Shown one piece after another: positions 47,788 through 55,595 of a stretch of 64,000 nt of DNA. The notes below the pieces were generated by a model. That model made no database searches, was not told where the DNA came from, and saw only the letters and a program-made list of their open reading frames with translations. The position numbers and the translations under genes are program-made. Each line of letters begins with the position of its first letter. Positions within the stretch are counted from its first letter, which is position 1. Source of the DNA: Janthinobacterium sp. 1_2014MBL_MicDiv (GTDB taxonomy: Bacteria > Pseudomonadota > Gammaproteobacteria > Burkholderiales > Burkholderiaceae_D); the NCBI RefSeq assembly GCF_001865675.1, contig NZ_CP011319.1:3658001-3722000 (forward strand). The letters are read 5' to 3'.

Positions 47788-48611
47788 ATGCTGATACCGG
47801 GCGTGTAGTCGACGTACGCATCCTGGCGGCAGAAGCCCACCAGCTTCATGCCGGCCTGGGTGGCGATGGAAATGGCCAGCGAGCTGGGAGCGGAGATCGT
47901 CGCCAGCAGCGGAATCTGCATGCGCGCCGCCTTGCGCGCCAGCTCGTAACTGCCGCGGCTCGACAGGAAGACGAAGCCGCGCCGCAGGTCGACATCGTGC
48001 AGCGCGAGATGGCCGATCAGCTTGTCCAGGCCATTGTGGCGGCCGATATCCTCGAACACGTGCACGATGGCGCCGTCGGGCGCGCACCAGGCGGCCGCAT
48101 GCACGCCGCCCGTGGCCAGCATCAGCGCCTGGTGCTCGCGCAGGCCGGCCGACGCGCGCGCCAGCGCGGCGGGCAGGTCGACGTGGATCAGGGCCGGCGG
48201 CAGCGCTTGCGGCTGCAAGTCGAGCATCTCGATGCTGTCGATGCCGCACACGCCGCAGCCGCTGCGGCCCGTCAGCGCGCGGCGGCGGTCCTTCAGGCGC
48301 ACGAAATCCTCCTGGGCGATGGTCAGCGCCACCTCGGCCGAGTCAGGACGCAGGAACACTTCGCAGTCGAAGATGGCGCCGGCGGAGGCGACCACGCCTT
48401 CCGTCAGCGCGAAGCCATACGCAAACGCTTCCAGGTCGCGCGGGGTGGCCATCATGACGACGTGGGAAATGCCGTTGAAGACCAGCGCGACGGGAATTTC
48501 CTCGGCGACGTGGTCGATGGCGGCAGTGGATTCGCCGCCGCGGTGGCGGACGATGGCGCGCTCGACGAAGCCGGCGCGTTCGATCTCTGTATCTTCTGAC
48601 ATGGCAACCAT
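47784..48611 (-). CDS. fdhD: Formate dehydrogenase sulfurtransferase FdhD
   Basis: FdhD (275 residues from the first ATG; 272 if MSEDTEI at 48602 is used) transfers sulfur from IscS to the molybdenum cofactor of formate-dehydrogenase-type enzymes. The persulfide cysteines are in the GRSGCGVCGIDS motif. EEIPVALVFNGISHVVMMATPRDLEAFAYGFALTEGVV and FEDIGRHNGLDKLIGHLAL...SSRGSYELARKAARMQIPLLATISAPSSLAI are family hallmarks. Encoded tail to tail with the molybdoenzyme gene, it very likely activates that enzyme. Confidence 0.96.
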   Translation of the reverse strand: MVAMSEDTEIERAGFVERAIVRHRGGESTAAIDHVAEEIPVALVFNGISHVVMMATPRDLEAFAYGFALTEGVVASAGAIFDCEVFLRPDSAEVALTIAQEDFVRLKDRRRALTGRSGCGVCGIDSIEMLDLQPQALPPALIHVDLPAALARASAGLREHQALMLATGGVHAAAWCAPDGAIVHVFEDIGRHNGLDKLIGHLALHDVDLRRGFVFLSSRGSYELARKAARMQIPLLATISAPSSLAISIATQAGMKLVGFCRQDAYVDYTPGISI

Positions 48612-48692
48612 GGGGGAACTATCACAGGCCCCATGGTAAACCAGAATGGCGCAAGCGGCATGGGAAGCCGCCCGGCCTCCCGCCCGCCGCCA

Positions 48693-49373
48693 TCAATCCT
48701 TCTTCGGGCGGCCCGTTTTCAGCTGCGGCAAGCCGGCCAGCACGTTTTGCAGGGTCGCCAGGTCGATCTGGCTGATCAGCGCCACGCCGATGCGCAGCAA
48801 TTCGCTTTTCTTGATCTCGAAACCGGCCTTCAGGCAGGCTTTCTTGACCTGACCCAGGACTTCATATTCCGCTTCCGGCATGGTGAAGCTGTCGCGCACC
48901 AGCTTCGGCTTGCGGGCCTTTTCCTTGACGGCGACAACCTTGGCGGCCGGCGCTTTTTTCACGGCGGCAGGCTTGGCGGCGGCTTTCGCTGCCGGCTTGG
49001 CGACGGCCTTGGCCGCTGGCTTGGCGGCCGGCTTGGCAGCGGCTTTGGCCAGCGGCTTCGCGACCGCCTTGGCAGCCGGCTTGGCTACGGCTTTCACCTG
49101 CACCTTGGCGGCCGGTTTGGCGGCCGGCTTGGCTGCAGCCTTGGCGACAGGCTTGGCAACAACGGCCTTGGCCGCTGGCGCCTTGGCCACGACAGGTTTG
49201 GCGGCAACAGGCTTGACCGCTGCCGGTTTCGCTGCCGCTGGCTTGGCAGCCGGCTTCGCGACAGGCTTGGCCGCCGGTGCTGCCTTGGCGGCTGCGGCGT
49301 TGATCGAGGCGCTGGTGGGGAACATCGAGACGGGCGCGCTGTCGGCTTTTTTGGCTGGAACGGGTTTGGTCAT
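48693..49373 (-). CDS. Histone-H1-like Lys/Ala/Pro-rich protein with RHH-like C-terminus
   Basis: This 226-residue protein has residues about 25-150 made of degenerate AKPAAK/AKAVAKP repeats, a strongly basic, disordered tail like eukaryotic H1 and bacterial AlgP/HctB-type proteins. The C-terminal 70 residues (KPKLVRDSFTMPEAEYEVLGQVKKACLKAGFEIKKSELLRIGVALI) have the strand-helix-helix pattern of ribbon-helix-helix DNA-binding domains; that assignment is tentative. It is likely a nucleoid or DNA-compaction protein. An AT-rich promoter region (49384-49420) lies upstream. The repeats are prone to length change by slippage. Confidence 0.7.
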   Translation of the reverse strand: MTKPVPAKKADSAPVSMFPTSASINAAAAKAAPAAKPVAKPAAKPAAAKPAAVKPVAAKPVVAKAPAAKAVVAKPVAKAAAKPAAKPAAKVQVKAVAKPAAKAVAKPLAKAAAKPAAKPAAKAVAKPAAKAAAKPAAVKKAPAAKVVAVKEKARKPKLVRDSFTMPEAEYEVLGQVKKACLKAGFEIKKSELLRIGVALISQIDLATLQNVLAGLPQLKTGRPKKD

Positions 49374-49467
49374 GGGTTTTCCAATCTAATAAATAATATA
49401 AACAATATATACTGTTTTTCAAAACCTTGCTTGCTGCACATCAAGTTGCGCCAATATTATCCCCTCC

Positions 49468-50925
49468 TCACGCGCTTGCGCGTATCGTGAAATCGACCCC
49501 GACTTCGTCCCAGAACTCCTGCTCCTTCTCGATCCAGAACGAGACGGTGGGATGGTGCGCCACCCAGCCGCGCTTGATGTCGAGTTCGATGCGGCTCTTC
49601 ATGCGCAGGCGCAGTTCGCTGAAATCGGCCTCGATACGCGCATGCATGAGCAGGATCGACAGACGCAGCGCCAGCACGGCCTTGGCGAAATCGGGATCGG
49701 ACAGCACTTCGCCGATCTTGCGCAAATTGCCCTTCTGCGCCAGGATCAGGCGGCTCATGGTCTTCTGCTCGCGCGTCGTAAAGCCGGGCAAATCCGCATT
49801 TTCAACGATATACGCCGCGTGCTTGTGATAGCCCGTCTGCGACACGGCCAGGCCCACCTCGTGCAGCAGGCTGCTCCAGCGCAGGCATTTCACCAGGGCT
49901 TCGGATGTGGGCTTGAGCTGTGCATACATGGCCAGCGCCTGCTGCGCCACCTTGCCGGCGCGCTGCTGGTCGATATGGAATTTGTCCATGCAGCCCTGCA
50001 CCGACTGCTCGCGCCGGTCGCGCTTGGTGGAGCGCAGGTACAAGTCCCACATCACGCCCATGCGCAAGCCCGCCTCGATCGGCGTCATGGCGGGAATATC
50101 GAGTTCGCGGAACAGGCCGATCAGGATGGCCAGGCCGCCGACGATGGTGCTGGCGCGGTCGGGCCGCAGGCCGGGCATGTCGATCCGGCTCGTGTGACCG
50201 AGTTCGATGAAGCGGCGCGCCAGCGCATCGAGGCTGGCGCCCGTGAGCAAGCCGTCGCCCAGCTTGTTGCGGGCGATAATGTCGGCGATCGTGCGGATGG
50301 TGCCGGACGAACCGTAGGCCGTCGTCCAGTGCTGCGGGCGGTATGGCGGCGCGGCATCCTCGAAATGGCTGCGCGCCGACAGGATCGCCGCCTCGAACGA
50401 CGGCGCGTCGATGCGCCCGCCGATGAAGAACGACAGGCTTTGCTTGACCGTGCCCAGGCTGAACGACTCCACGCGCTCGATATCGTGGCCACGCCCGAGT
50501 ATCAATTCGGTGGAGCCGCCGCCGATATCCATCACCAGCCGGCGCTCGCCGGGAACAGCCAGCGAATTGGCCACGCCCATGTAGATCAATCGCCCCTCTT
50601 CCTCGCCCGAGATGATTTCGATCGGGTAGCCGATGGCTTGTTCGGCCAGCGGCAGGAAGACGGCGCCATTGCGTGCCACGCGCATGGCCGACGTGGCCAC
50701 CACGCGCACGGCTTCCAGCTCAAAACCGGCCAGGATGGCGCGGAAACGCTGCAGGCAGGCCAGCGCCGCCTGCATGGCCGCCTCGGTCAGGTCGCCATTG
50801 GCGTCCAGACCCGCGGCCAGGCGTATCGGATCGCGCACGCTCTTGACCACGCGTATCGTGTCGCCATCATGCTTGCCGACGTGTAAACGAAAACTGTTGG
50901 ACCCCAGGTCCACCGCTGCATACAT
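49468..50925 (-). CDS. ppx: Exopolyphosphatase (Ppx/GppA family)
   Basis: This 485-residue enzyme hydrolyses inorganic polyphosphate (or pppGpp). The ASKHA-fold motifs are present: YAAVDLGSNSFRLHV (phosphate 1), AVRVVATSAMRVARN, EIISGEEEGRLIYMGV, VMDIGGGSTELILG (phosphate 2) and a C-terminal HD-like helical domain (SLLHEVGLAVSQTGYHKHAAYIV). The start at 50925 has AAGAGG upstream; ATG 50946 is an alternative. Three Pho-box half-sites lie about 117 bp upstream, so induction under phosphate limitation is predicted. No ppk gene is adjacent. Confidence 0.93.
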   Translation of the reverse strand: MYAAVDLGSNSFRLHVGKHDGDTIRVVKSVRDPIRLAAGLDANGDLTEAAMQAALACLQRFRAILAGFELEAVRVVATSAMRVARNGAVFLPLAEQAIGYPIEIISGEEEGRLIYMGVANSLAVPGERRLVMDIGGGSTELILGRGHDIERVESFSLGTVKQSLSFFIGGRIDAPSFEAAILSARSHFEDAAPPYRPQHWTTAYGSSGTIRTIADIIARNKLGDGLLTGASLDALARRFIELGHTSRIDMPGLRPDRASTIVGGLAILIGLFRELDIPAMTPIEAGLRMGVMWDLYLRSTKRDRREQSVQGCMDKFHIDQQRAGKVAQQALAMYAQLKPTSEALVKCLRWSSLLHEVGLAVSQTGYHKHAAYIVENADLPGFTTREQKTMSRLILAQKGNLRKIGEVLSDPDFAKAVLALRLSILLMHARIEADFSELRLRMKSRIELDIKRGWVAHHPTVSFWIEKEQEFWDEVGVDFTIRASA

Positions 50926-51041
50926 ACTGGCCTCTTGTCTTGTCATTGCTGCACCAACCGCGAAAAAGTTGGCAAACTCAGTTGCTAAACTATATAAATC
51001 ATTTAAACGATTTAAAAATCCTACCACACTACCCCCATCGT

Positions 51042-51070
51042 ATGACAGCGGCATGACAGGATTGTGACAG
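51042..51070 (-). promoter_or_regulatory. Pho box (three half-sites) upstream of ppx
   Basis: On the minus strand CTGTCAC, CTGTCAT and CTGTCAT lie in direct repeat with exactly 4-bp spacers (11-bp period), matching the PhoB consensus heptamer at 6, 7 and 7 positions. It faces the ppx start, about 117 bp away. Confidence 0.8.
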
Positions 51071-51094
51071 GAAGTCGCGTAGTAGTAACATTTA

Positions 51095-51221
51095 AGAACG
51101 CCTGACAAAACCGTAGCGAGCGGAAGGAAGTTGTGGTTAACAAGCGTAACTGTACGAAGAAGGTACAGTGAGCATCGCAGACCACAAATTCCGACGCGCA
51201 GTAGGTTTTGACAGGTGTTCT
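51095..51221. repeat. Long palindromic intergenic repeat, copy B
   Basis: The 18-bp ends (51095-51112 and 51204-51221) are inverted repeats with 16 of 18 matches. Inner arms around TTGTGG/CCACAA pair, and the core is TGTAC-7 nt-GTACA. The unit aligns with copy A (28612-28727). Its end overlaps the stop codon of the chaA-like gene by 2 bp, so it would be transcribed as that gene's 3' UTR. Confidence 0.8.
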
Positions 51222-52302
51222 ACGGTACGATGGTCGTGAACAGGTAGACCGCGAAAATCACCAGGTGCACCGTGCCCTGCATGACCGTGGTGCGACCCGT
51301 GCCCAGCGACAGCGTGGCCACCATCAGCGACAGCAGCAGCAGCACTGTCGATTTGATATCGAGTCCCAGCGTGATCGTCAGGCCCGTGGCCAGCGACACG
51401 ACGACAACGGCGGGAATCGTCAGGCCGATGCTGGCCAGCGCGGAGCCGAGCGCCAGGTTCAAGCTCGTTTGCAGGCGGTTCGCGCGCGCGGCGCGCACGG
51501 CGGCCAGGCCTTCGGGCAGTAGCACGATGGCGGCGATGACGATGCCGACCAGGGTTTTCGGCGCGCCCATGGCGGCAATCGCCGTTTCCAGCGCCGGCGC
51601 CAGCGACTTGGCCAGCAACACCACGGCGCCCAGGCACACCAGCAGCGCGCCGGCGCTGATCCAGGCCACGGCCGGCGTCGGCGGCGCGGCGTGCACCTCC
51701 TCGTCGCCCACGGCTTCCTTGGGCAGGAAGTAATCGCGGTGGCGCACCGTCTGCACCAGCACGAAGGTGCCGTACAGGACCAGCGAGATCACGGCGATGA
51801 AGATCAGCTGGCTGGAGTTGTAATACGGGCCGGCGGCGCTCGACGTGTAGTTCGGCAGCACCAGCGTCAGAATGGCGATGGCCGCCAGCGTGGCCAGCGA
51901 GGCGCTCACGCCCAGCAGGCCGAAGGTCTGCTCCTTGTGCCGTCCGGCGCCCAGCAGCAGGCAGATGCCGACGATGCCGTTCAGGATGATCATGATGGCG
52001 GCAAACACCGTGTCGCGCGCCAGGCCCGTCGTTTCCGGCCCGCCCGCCAGCATCAGCGAGACGATCAGCGCCACCTCGATCAGGGTCACGGCCAGCGCCA
52101 GCACCAGCGTGCCATACGGTTCGCCGATGCGGTGCGCCACCACTTCCGCGTGGTACACGGCGGCCAGCACGCTGCCGATCAGGCCGGCGACCAGCAGAAT
52201 CTGGTAGGCGCCGCCAAAGTTGAACGTGGAGCCGAACAGGAACAGCCAGCCGGCAATCGGCGCGGCAAGGGGCCATACAGGCAGGGATTTAAGAATTTTC
52301 AT
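51220..52302 (-). CDS. chaA: Calcium/proton (Na+/H+) antiporter, ChaA type
   Basis: This 360-residue inner-membrane CaCA-family exchanger is close in length to E. coli ChaA (366). It has about 11 hydrophobic helices. The two alpha-repeat motifs with essential acidic residues are HAEVVAHRIGEPYGTLVLALAVTLIEVALIVSLML and AAIVLLPEGLAAVRAARANRLQTSLNLALGSALASIGLTIPAVV. A hydrophilic loop (EAVGDEEVHAAPPTPAV) separates the halves. The ATG at 52302 is preferred to the longer frame at 52356. The 283-bp upstream gap has a T6 run about 20 bp before the start but no riboswitch that I recognise. Confidence 0.9.
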   Translation of the reverse strand: MKILKSLPVWPLAAPIAGWLFLFGSTFNFGGAYQILLVAGLIGSVLAAVYHAEVVAHRIGEPYGTLVLALAVTLIEVALIVSLMLAGGPETTGLARDTVFAAIMIILNGIVGICLLLGAGRHKEQTFGLLGVSASLATLAAIAILTLVLPNYTSSAAGPYYNSSQLIFIAVISLVLYGTFVLVQTVRHRDYFLPKEAVGDEEVHAAPPTPAVAWISAGALLVCLGAVVLLAKSLAPALETAIAAMGAPKTLVGIVIAAIVLLPEGLAAVRAARANRLQTSLNLALGSALASIGLTIPAVVVVSLATGLTITLGLDIKSTVLLLLSLMVATLSLGTGRTTVMQGTVHLVIFAVYLFTTIVP

Positions 52303-52585
52303 TATGGGCCTGACAAGAGTAAAAAAGGGGAACTGCGGCGCGGACGGCAAAGGCAAGCAAGCGTGCGCCCCACAGCATAACTTGCTTAGCTTAAATGAAA
52401 GTTAGGGAATGCACACGTCTTGCATGCTGGCGCCCCGCCCCTCGGCCATCTTGCTGCGGCGCACCTGCTCGCTACCAGTAACTATAGTCCCTTTGGTAAC
52501 ATGCAGTTTCAATTTTCTTGTCTTTTTGCTTCTTCATGCCGTCATACTAGCGGGACGCCTTCCCGGCATAGCTTAAGGAGAGACC

Positions 52586-52966
52586 ATGATTTCAGTATGC
52601 AGCACAGCCACGCGCGCGGCGTTGCTCGTCTTCGCAGGCGGCTTGCTCTGCGCCGCCGCTCAGGCAAGCACGCAGGCGCCACGCGCGGACGCCAGCACGG
52701 GCACGCCGCCGGCGCGCCTTGACGTTGATGCGGACTGGGCCACGCCGCCCGCGCCCGCCGCCCTGCCAAAGCGGGTGGACCTCGACAGCCTGCCGCCCGC
52801 GCCACCGGTGTCGCCACGCGAAGAAAAGATACTGCCCAGGAGCGAGTGGCTGAACGTGGAGCCGATGAAGGCGCCTGACCGGCGCTGCGATCCCGGCCTC
52901 GACGCCCTGTTCCTGAGCAAGGAATGCGGCAAGGACCCCAGCTGGCTGGGCTCGCACAAGAAGTAA
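52586..52966 (+). CDS. Small secreted protein, unknown
   Basis: This 126-residue protein has a signal peptide (MISVCSTATRAALLVFAGGLLCAAAQAS, cleavage near AQA-S) and a good AAGGAGAG ribosome site. The mature part is Pro/Ala-rich and probably extended, then EEKILPRSEWLNVEPMKAPDRRCDPGLDALFLSKECGKDPSWLG with two Cys (CDPG, KECG) that could form a periplasmic disulfide. No family is recognised. It is convergent with the diguanylate-cyclase-like gene, with 7 bp between. Confidence 0.65.
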   Translation: MISVCSTATRAALLVFAGGLLCAAAQASTQAPRADASTGTPPARLDVDADWATPPAPAALPKRVDLDSLPPAPPVSPREEKILPRSEWLNVEPMKAPDRRCDPGLDALFLSKECGKDPSWLGSHKK

Positions 52967-52973
52967 GGCTGGC

Positions 52974-54125
52974 CTACGCGTCCAGCGTGCTGGCGCCCTG
53001 CGCCTCGACGACCCTGTTGCGGCCGGTCCGCTTGGCCGCCTGCAGCGCTTCGTCGGCGCGCTGGAACAGGCTGACGGTGCTGTCCTCGGCGCGGATGGTG
53101 GTCACGCCCAGGCTGGCTGTCAGCTGCAGCACGGCGCGCTCCGTCTTCACGGGCAGCGCCTCGACGGCGGCGCGGATGCGCTCGGCCACCATCAGCGCAT
53201 CGGCCAGGTTGGTGCGCGGCAGCTGGATGGCGAATTCGGCGCCGCCCAGGCGACCCATCAGGTCGCTGTCGCGCAACTGCTGGCGGCACGTGTCGACGAT
53301 GGCCTTCAGCACGGCGTCGCCCACCGGATGGCCGTAGCTGTCGTTGACGCGCTTGAAATGGTCGATATTGAGCACCACCAGCGCCGTCGGCAAGCCGGGC
53401 CGGCGCGCCAGCGCCATCCACGGTGCCAGCGCCTGGTAAAAACCGCGCCGGTTCGGCACGCCCGTGGCCGTGTCCAGCACTTCCAGCCGCGCCAGCTCGC
53501 CGCCCAGCTTTTCGCGCGACAGCAGCAGGTAGCCGAAGGCATTCGTCAGCATCATCAGGTACAGCGCGCCGAAGCCAGCCAGCTGCATCAGTTCCGCGTC
53601 AAAATCGGGCACGGCCGCCGCCAGCACGCCGCGCGCGGCGATCAGCAGCGACAGGATGCCCATGCTGGCGACGAGGAAGCGGCGCAGCATGCTCGCTTCG
53701 CGCCATTTCAGGCACAGGGCGGCCACGCCGGCCAGGAAGAAGCCGGCGACGATCAGCGAACCGCCGGCGCTGCGCAACAGCGGCGCCACGTCGAACAGGT
53801 AGCAGGCGGCAAACAGCGCGACCGACACGCCCAGCGCGGGCAGCACGTAGCGGCGCCAGCCGCTGCGCCCGGCCGCCTGCCACAGGGCGCCCGCGTCGAG
53901 CGCCATGCCGGCGAACAGCAGGCTGTTGCCCAGCAAGATGGAGAGGAAATCGGGCAGCACGCCGCGGAAGTACAGCAGGCACCAGGCCACGGCCTGGCAC
54001 TGCTTGGCCACCGCCCAGGTGGACATGCTGAGCGACTTCTTGCGCTCGTACTCGAAGAAGAACAGGGCCGCGCACAGGCTCAGGTTGCCGAGTGCCAGGG
54101 CCAGTACCAGGGTCTTGATATCCAT
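52974..54125 (-). CDS. Membrane GGDEF protein with degenerate GGAEF site
   Basis: This 383-residue protein has seven or so N-terminal membrane helices (1-205) with no extracellular domain, then a GGDEF domain (about 215-375: LDTATGVPNRRGFYQAL, LVVLNIDHFKRVNDSYGHPVGDAVLKAI). The signature reads GGAEF (residues 294-298): the third acidic residue, a metal ligand and catalytic residue in active cyclases, is Ala. Cyclase activity is therefore doubtful and the domain may bind GTP or c-di-GMP or be non-catalytic. The membrane layout resembles 7TM sensor modules. Confidence 0.88.
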   Translation of the reverse strand: MDIKTLVLALALGNLSLCAALFFFEYERKKSLSMSTWAVAKQCQAVAWCLLYFRGVLPDFLSILLGNSLLFAGMALDAGALWQAAGRSGWRRYVLPALGVSVALFAACYLFDVAPLLRSAGGSLIVAGFFLAGVAALCLKWREASMLRRFLVASMGILSLLIAARGVLAAAVPDFDAELMQLAGFGALYLMMLTNAFGYLLLSREKLGGELARLEVLDTATGVPNRRGFYQALAPWMALARRPGLPTALVVLNIDHFKRVNDSYGHPVGDAVLKAIVDTCRQQLRDSDLMGRLGGAEFAIQLPRTNLADALMVAERIRAAVEALPVKTERAVLQLTASLGVTTIRAEDSTVSLFQRADEALQAAKRTGRNRVVEAQGASTLDA

Positions 54126-54162
54126 GGGCTAGGCGGGCGCCGCGGCGACGCGGCGCATCAGG

Positions 54163-54438
54163 TCAGATTTCGTGTTCGACATTGGTGCTGCCGTCGCCGA
54201 CCTTGCTGGCCCAGGCCTGCACGAAGTACTGCTTTTCCGCGTCGCTGGGCGCCTCATGCCAGAAGACGATAAGGGTGCCCTTGTGATCGTGGATCTGCGC
54301 CACTTTTTCGATAAAGACGAAATTGTCGGCCTGGTCGGCCAGCGCCGCCGCGTAGCCATACACGCGCGTCAGCCGCTCGATGCGGTCCGGCTCCGTAAAA
54401 CTGTTCGTCGCCGTAATGATGGGGTGATCCAAAAACAT
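54163..54438 (-). CDS. Small conserved protein, unknown
   Basis: This 91-residue protein starts MFLDHPIITATNSFTEPDRIERLTRVYGYAAALADQADNFVFIEKVAQIHDHKGTLIVFW. GGAG lies 6 nt before the ATG at 54438, the reason for this start over 54450 or 54510. A single alpha/beta domain is likely; no motif identifies it. It precedes the GGAEF gene by 37 bp on the same strand and may be co-transcribed with it. Confidence 0.6.
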   Translation of the reverse strand: MFLDHPIITATNSFTEPDRIERLTRVYGYAAALADQADNFVFIEKVAQIHDHKGTLIVFWHEAPSDAEKQYFVQAWASKVGDGSTNVEHEI

Positions 54439-54657
54439 GCTTGTCTCCATGGTGCCCGACCGCGCGGCCCTGCCGCTGCGCGCCGTATACTGCCTTGCGC
54501 TGCCTGCCATCCCGCGCGCAAAAAGACGGGCGGCCAGCCCGCCGCCGCTGCACGCGGACGCTGTGTGCGGATTAATCGGGTATGCTCATGGGAGCTTATC
54601 AGATTTCTCTGAATGCAACAAAACATCGAGCCCAAGTTTACTCAGCGAAGTCGTCCT

Positions 54658-55443
54658 ATGTCGGAAAGCAAATTCACCACGCTGCGCGCCCCGCAAGTGC
54701 ATACCTGCGGCGACCGGCGCCGCCTGGAATTCGAGCCCGGCATGATCCAGAGCGAAATGCTGCTGTCGCGCCCCGACCACCTGCTGCTGCGCTATGCGCG
54801 CGCCATGATGTGCTTTACCCTGTTCGTGCCGCGCCCGCGGCATATCCTGATGGTGGGCCTGGGCGGCGGTTCGCTGCTGAAGTTCTGCCACCGCCACCTG
54901 CCGCACGCGCGCATCACCGTGCTGGAACTGCGCGCCGACGTGATCGCCCTGCGCGAGCAGTTCATGCTGCCGCCCGACGACGCGCGCCTGCGCATCATCG
55001 AGACGGACGCCGTCAGCTACATCCGCCAGCATCCGGGCTGCGCCGACGTGCTGCTGCTCGACGGCTACGACGAGACGGGCTTGCCGCCGGCCCTGGGCAG
55101 CGCGCGCTTTTATGCGGACTGCCTGCGTGCCCTGCTGCCCGGCGGCGTGCTGGTGGCCAACCTGTTCAGCTATGACCGCCAGTATCCGGCCATGCTGGAG
55201 CGCCTGATGCTGACCTTCCGCGGCGCCGTCTGCAGCTTCGATGGCATCGCCGGCAACAACCGCATCATCTTCGCGGCCAGGCCGGACAAGCTCGGGGCCG
55301 GCCGCGCCCTGCGCGTCGTGCGCCTGGCGCGCTGGCGGCGCGCCTGCGGCATGGGCTTCCTGAACCGGCTGCTGCCGGCATGGCAGCTGTGGCGCCTGCG
55401 CCGGCAAGCGGACGCAGGCACGGGTGCAGGCAGCGACCGATAG
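54658..55443 (+). CDS. Spermidine-synthase-like methyltransferase-fold protein
   Basis: This 261-residue Rossmann-fold protein of the spermidine synthase superfamily has GMIQSEMLLSRPDHLLLRYARAMM, ILMVGLGGGSLLKFCHRHLPHARITVLELRADVIALREQF (the SAM/dcSAM site, GGG and acidic E), and DVLLLDGYDETGLPP. It lacks the N-terminal beta-domain and several polyamine-pocket residues of true SpeE, so the substrate is uncertain; such proteins are often called spermidine synthase only by fold. The end is basic. The ATG at 54658 is chosen; 54613 would add 15 residues. Confidence 0.75.
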   Translation: MSESKFTTLRAPQVHTCGDRRRLEFEPGMIQSEMLLSRPDHLLLRYARAMMCFTLFVPRPRHILMVGLGGGSLLKFCHRHLPHARITVLELRADVIALREQFMLPPDDARLRIIETDAVSYIRQHPGCADVLLLDGYDETGLPPALGSARFYADCLRALLPGGVLVANLFSYDRQYPAMLERLMLTFRGAVCSFDGIAGNNRIIFAARPDKLGAGRALRVVRLARWRRACGMGFLNRLLPAWQLWRLRRQADAGTGAGSDR

Positions 55444-55530
55444 TCGTCTTCCCCGGTCATAGATTTTGTTGCTTATTAGCAGTAATTTGGTGCAAAATCA
55501 GCATGATGGATGTGGTTTATGACAAACTAC

Positions 55531-55560
55531 GGCCTGCGCGGGCCGGCCCGCGCAGGCCGA
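55531..55560. promoter_or_regulatory. Perfect 30-bp GC-rich palindrome
   Basis: Each 15-bp arm is the exact reverse complement of the other (centre between 55545 and 55546; left arm CGGCCTGCGCGGGCC), with no loop. It lies 35 bp before the GGDEF/EAL gene and 87 bp after the spermidine-synthase-like gene. It has no T-run. It could be an operator, a very stable RNA hairpin (terminator or 5' UTR block), or a repeat relic. Confidence 0.6.
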
Positions 55561-55595
55561 ACAATTGTCACCATGAAGTGAAATAGGAATCCCCC

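Noticed and set aside
46183..48249. Minus-strand ORF of 688 codons through the molybdoenzyme gene into fdhD
   Set aside because: Covers parts of two identified genes in the wrong frame; low-complexity product.
52303..52585. yybP-ykoY (Mn2+) riboswitch upstream of the chaA-like gene
   Set aside because: A T6 run and GC-rich stretches lie before the gene, but I could not find the conserved core of this riboswitch on the minus strand.
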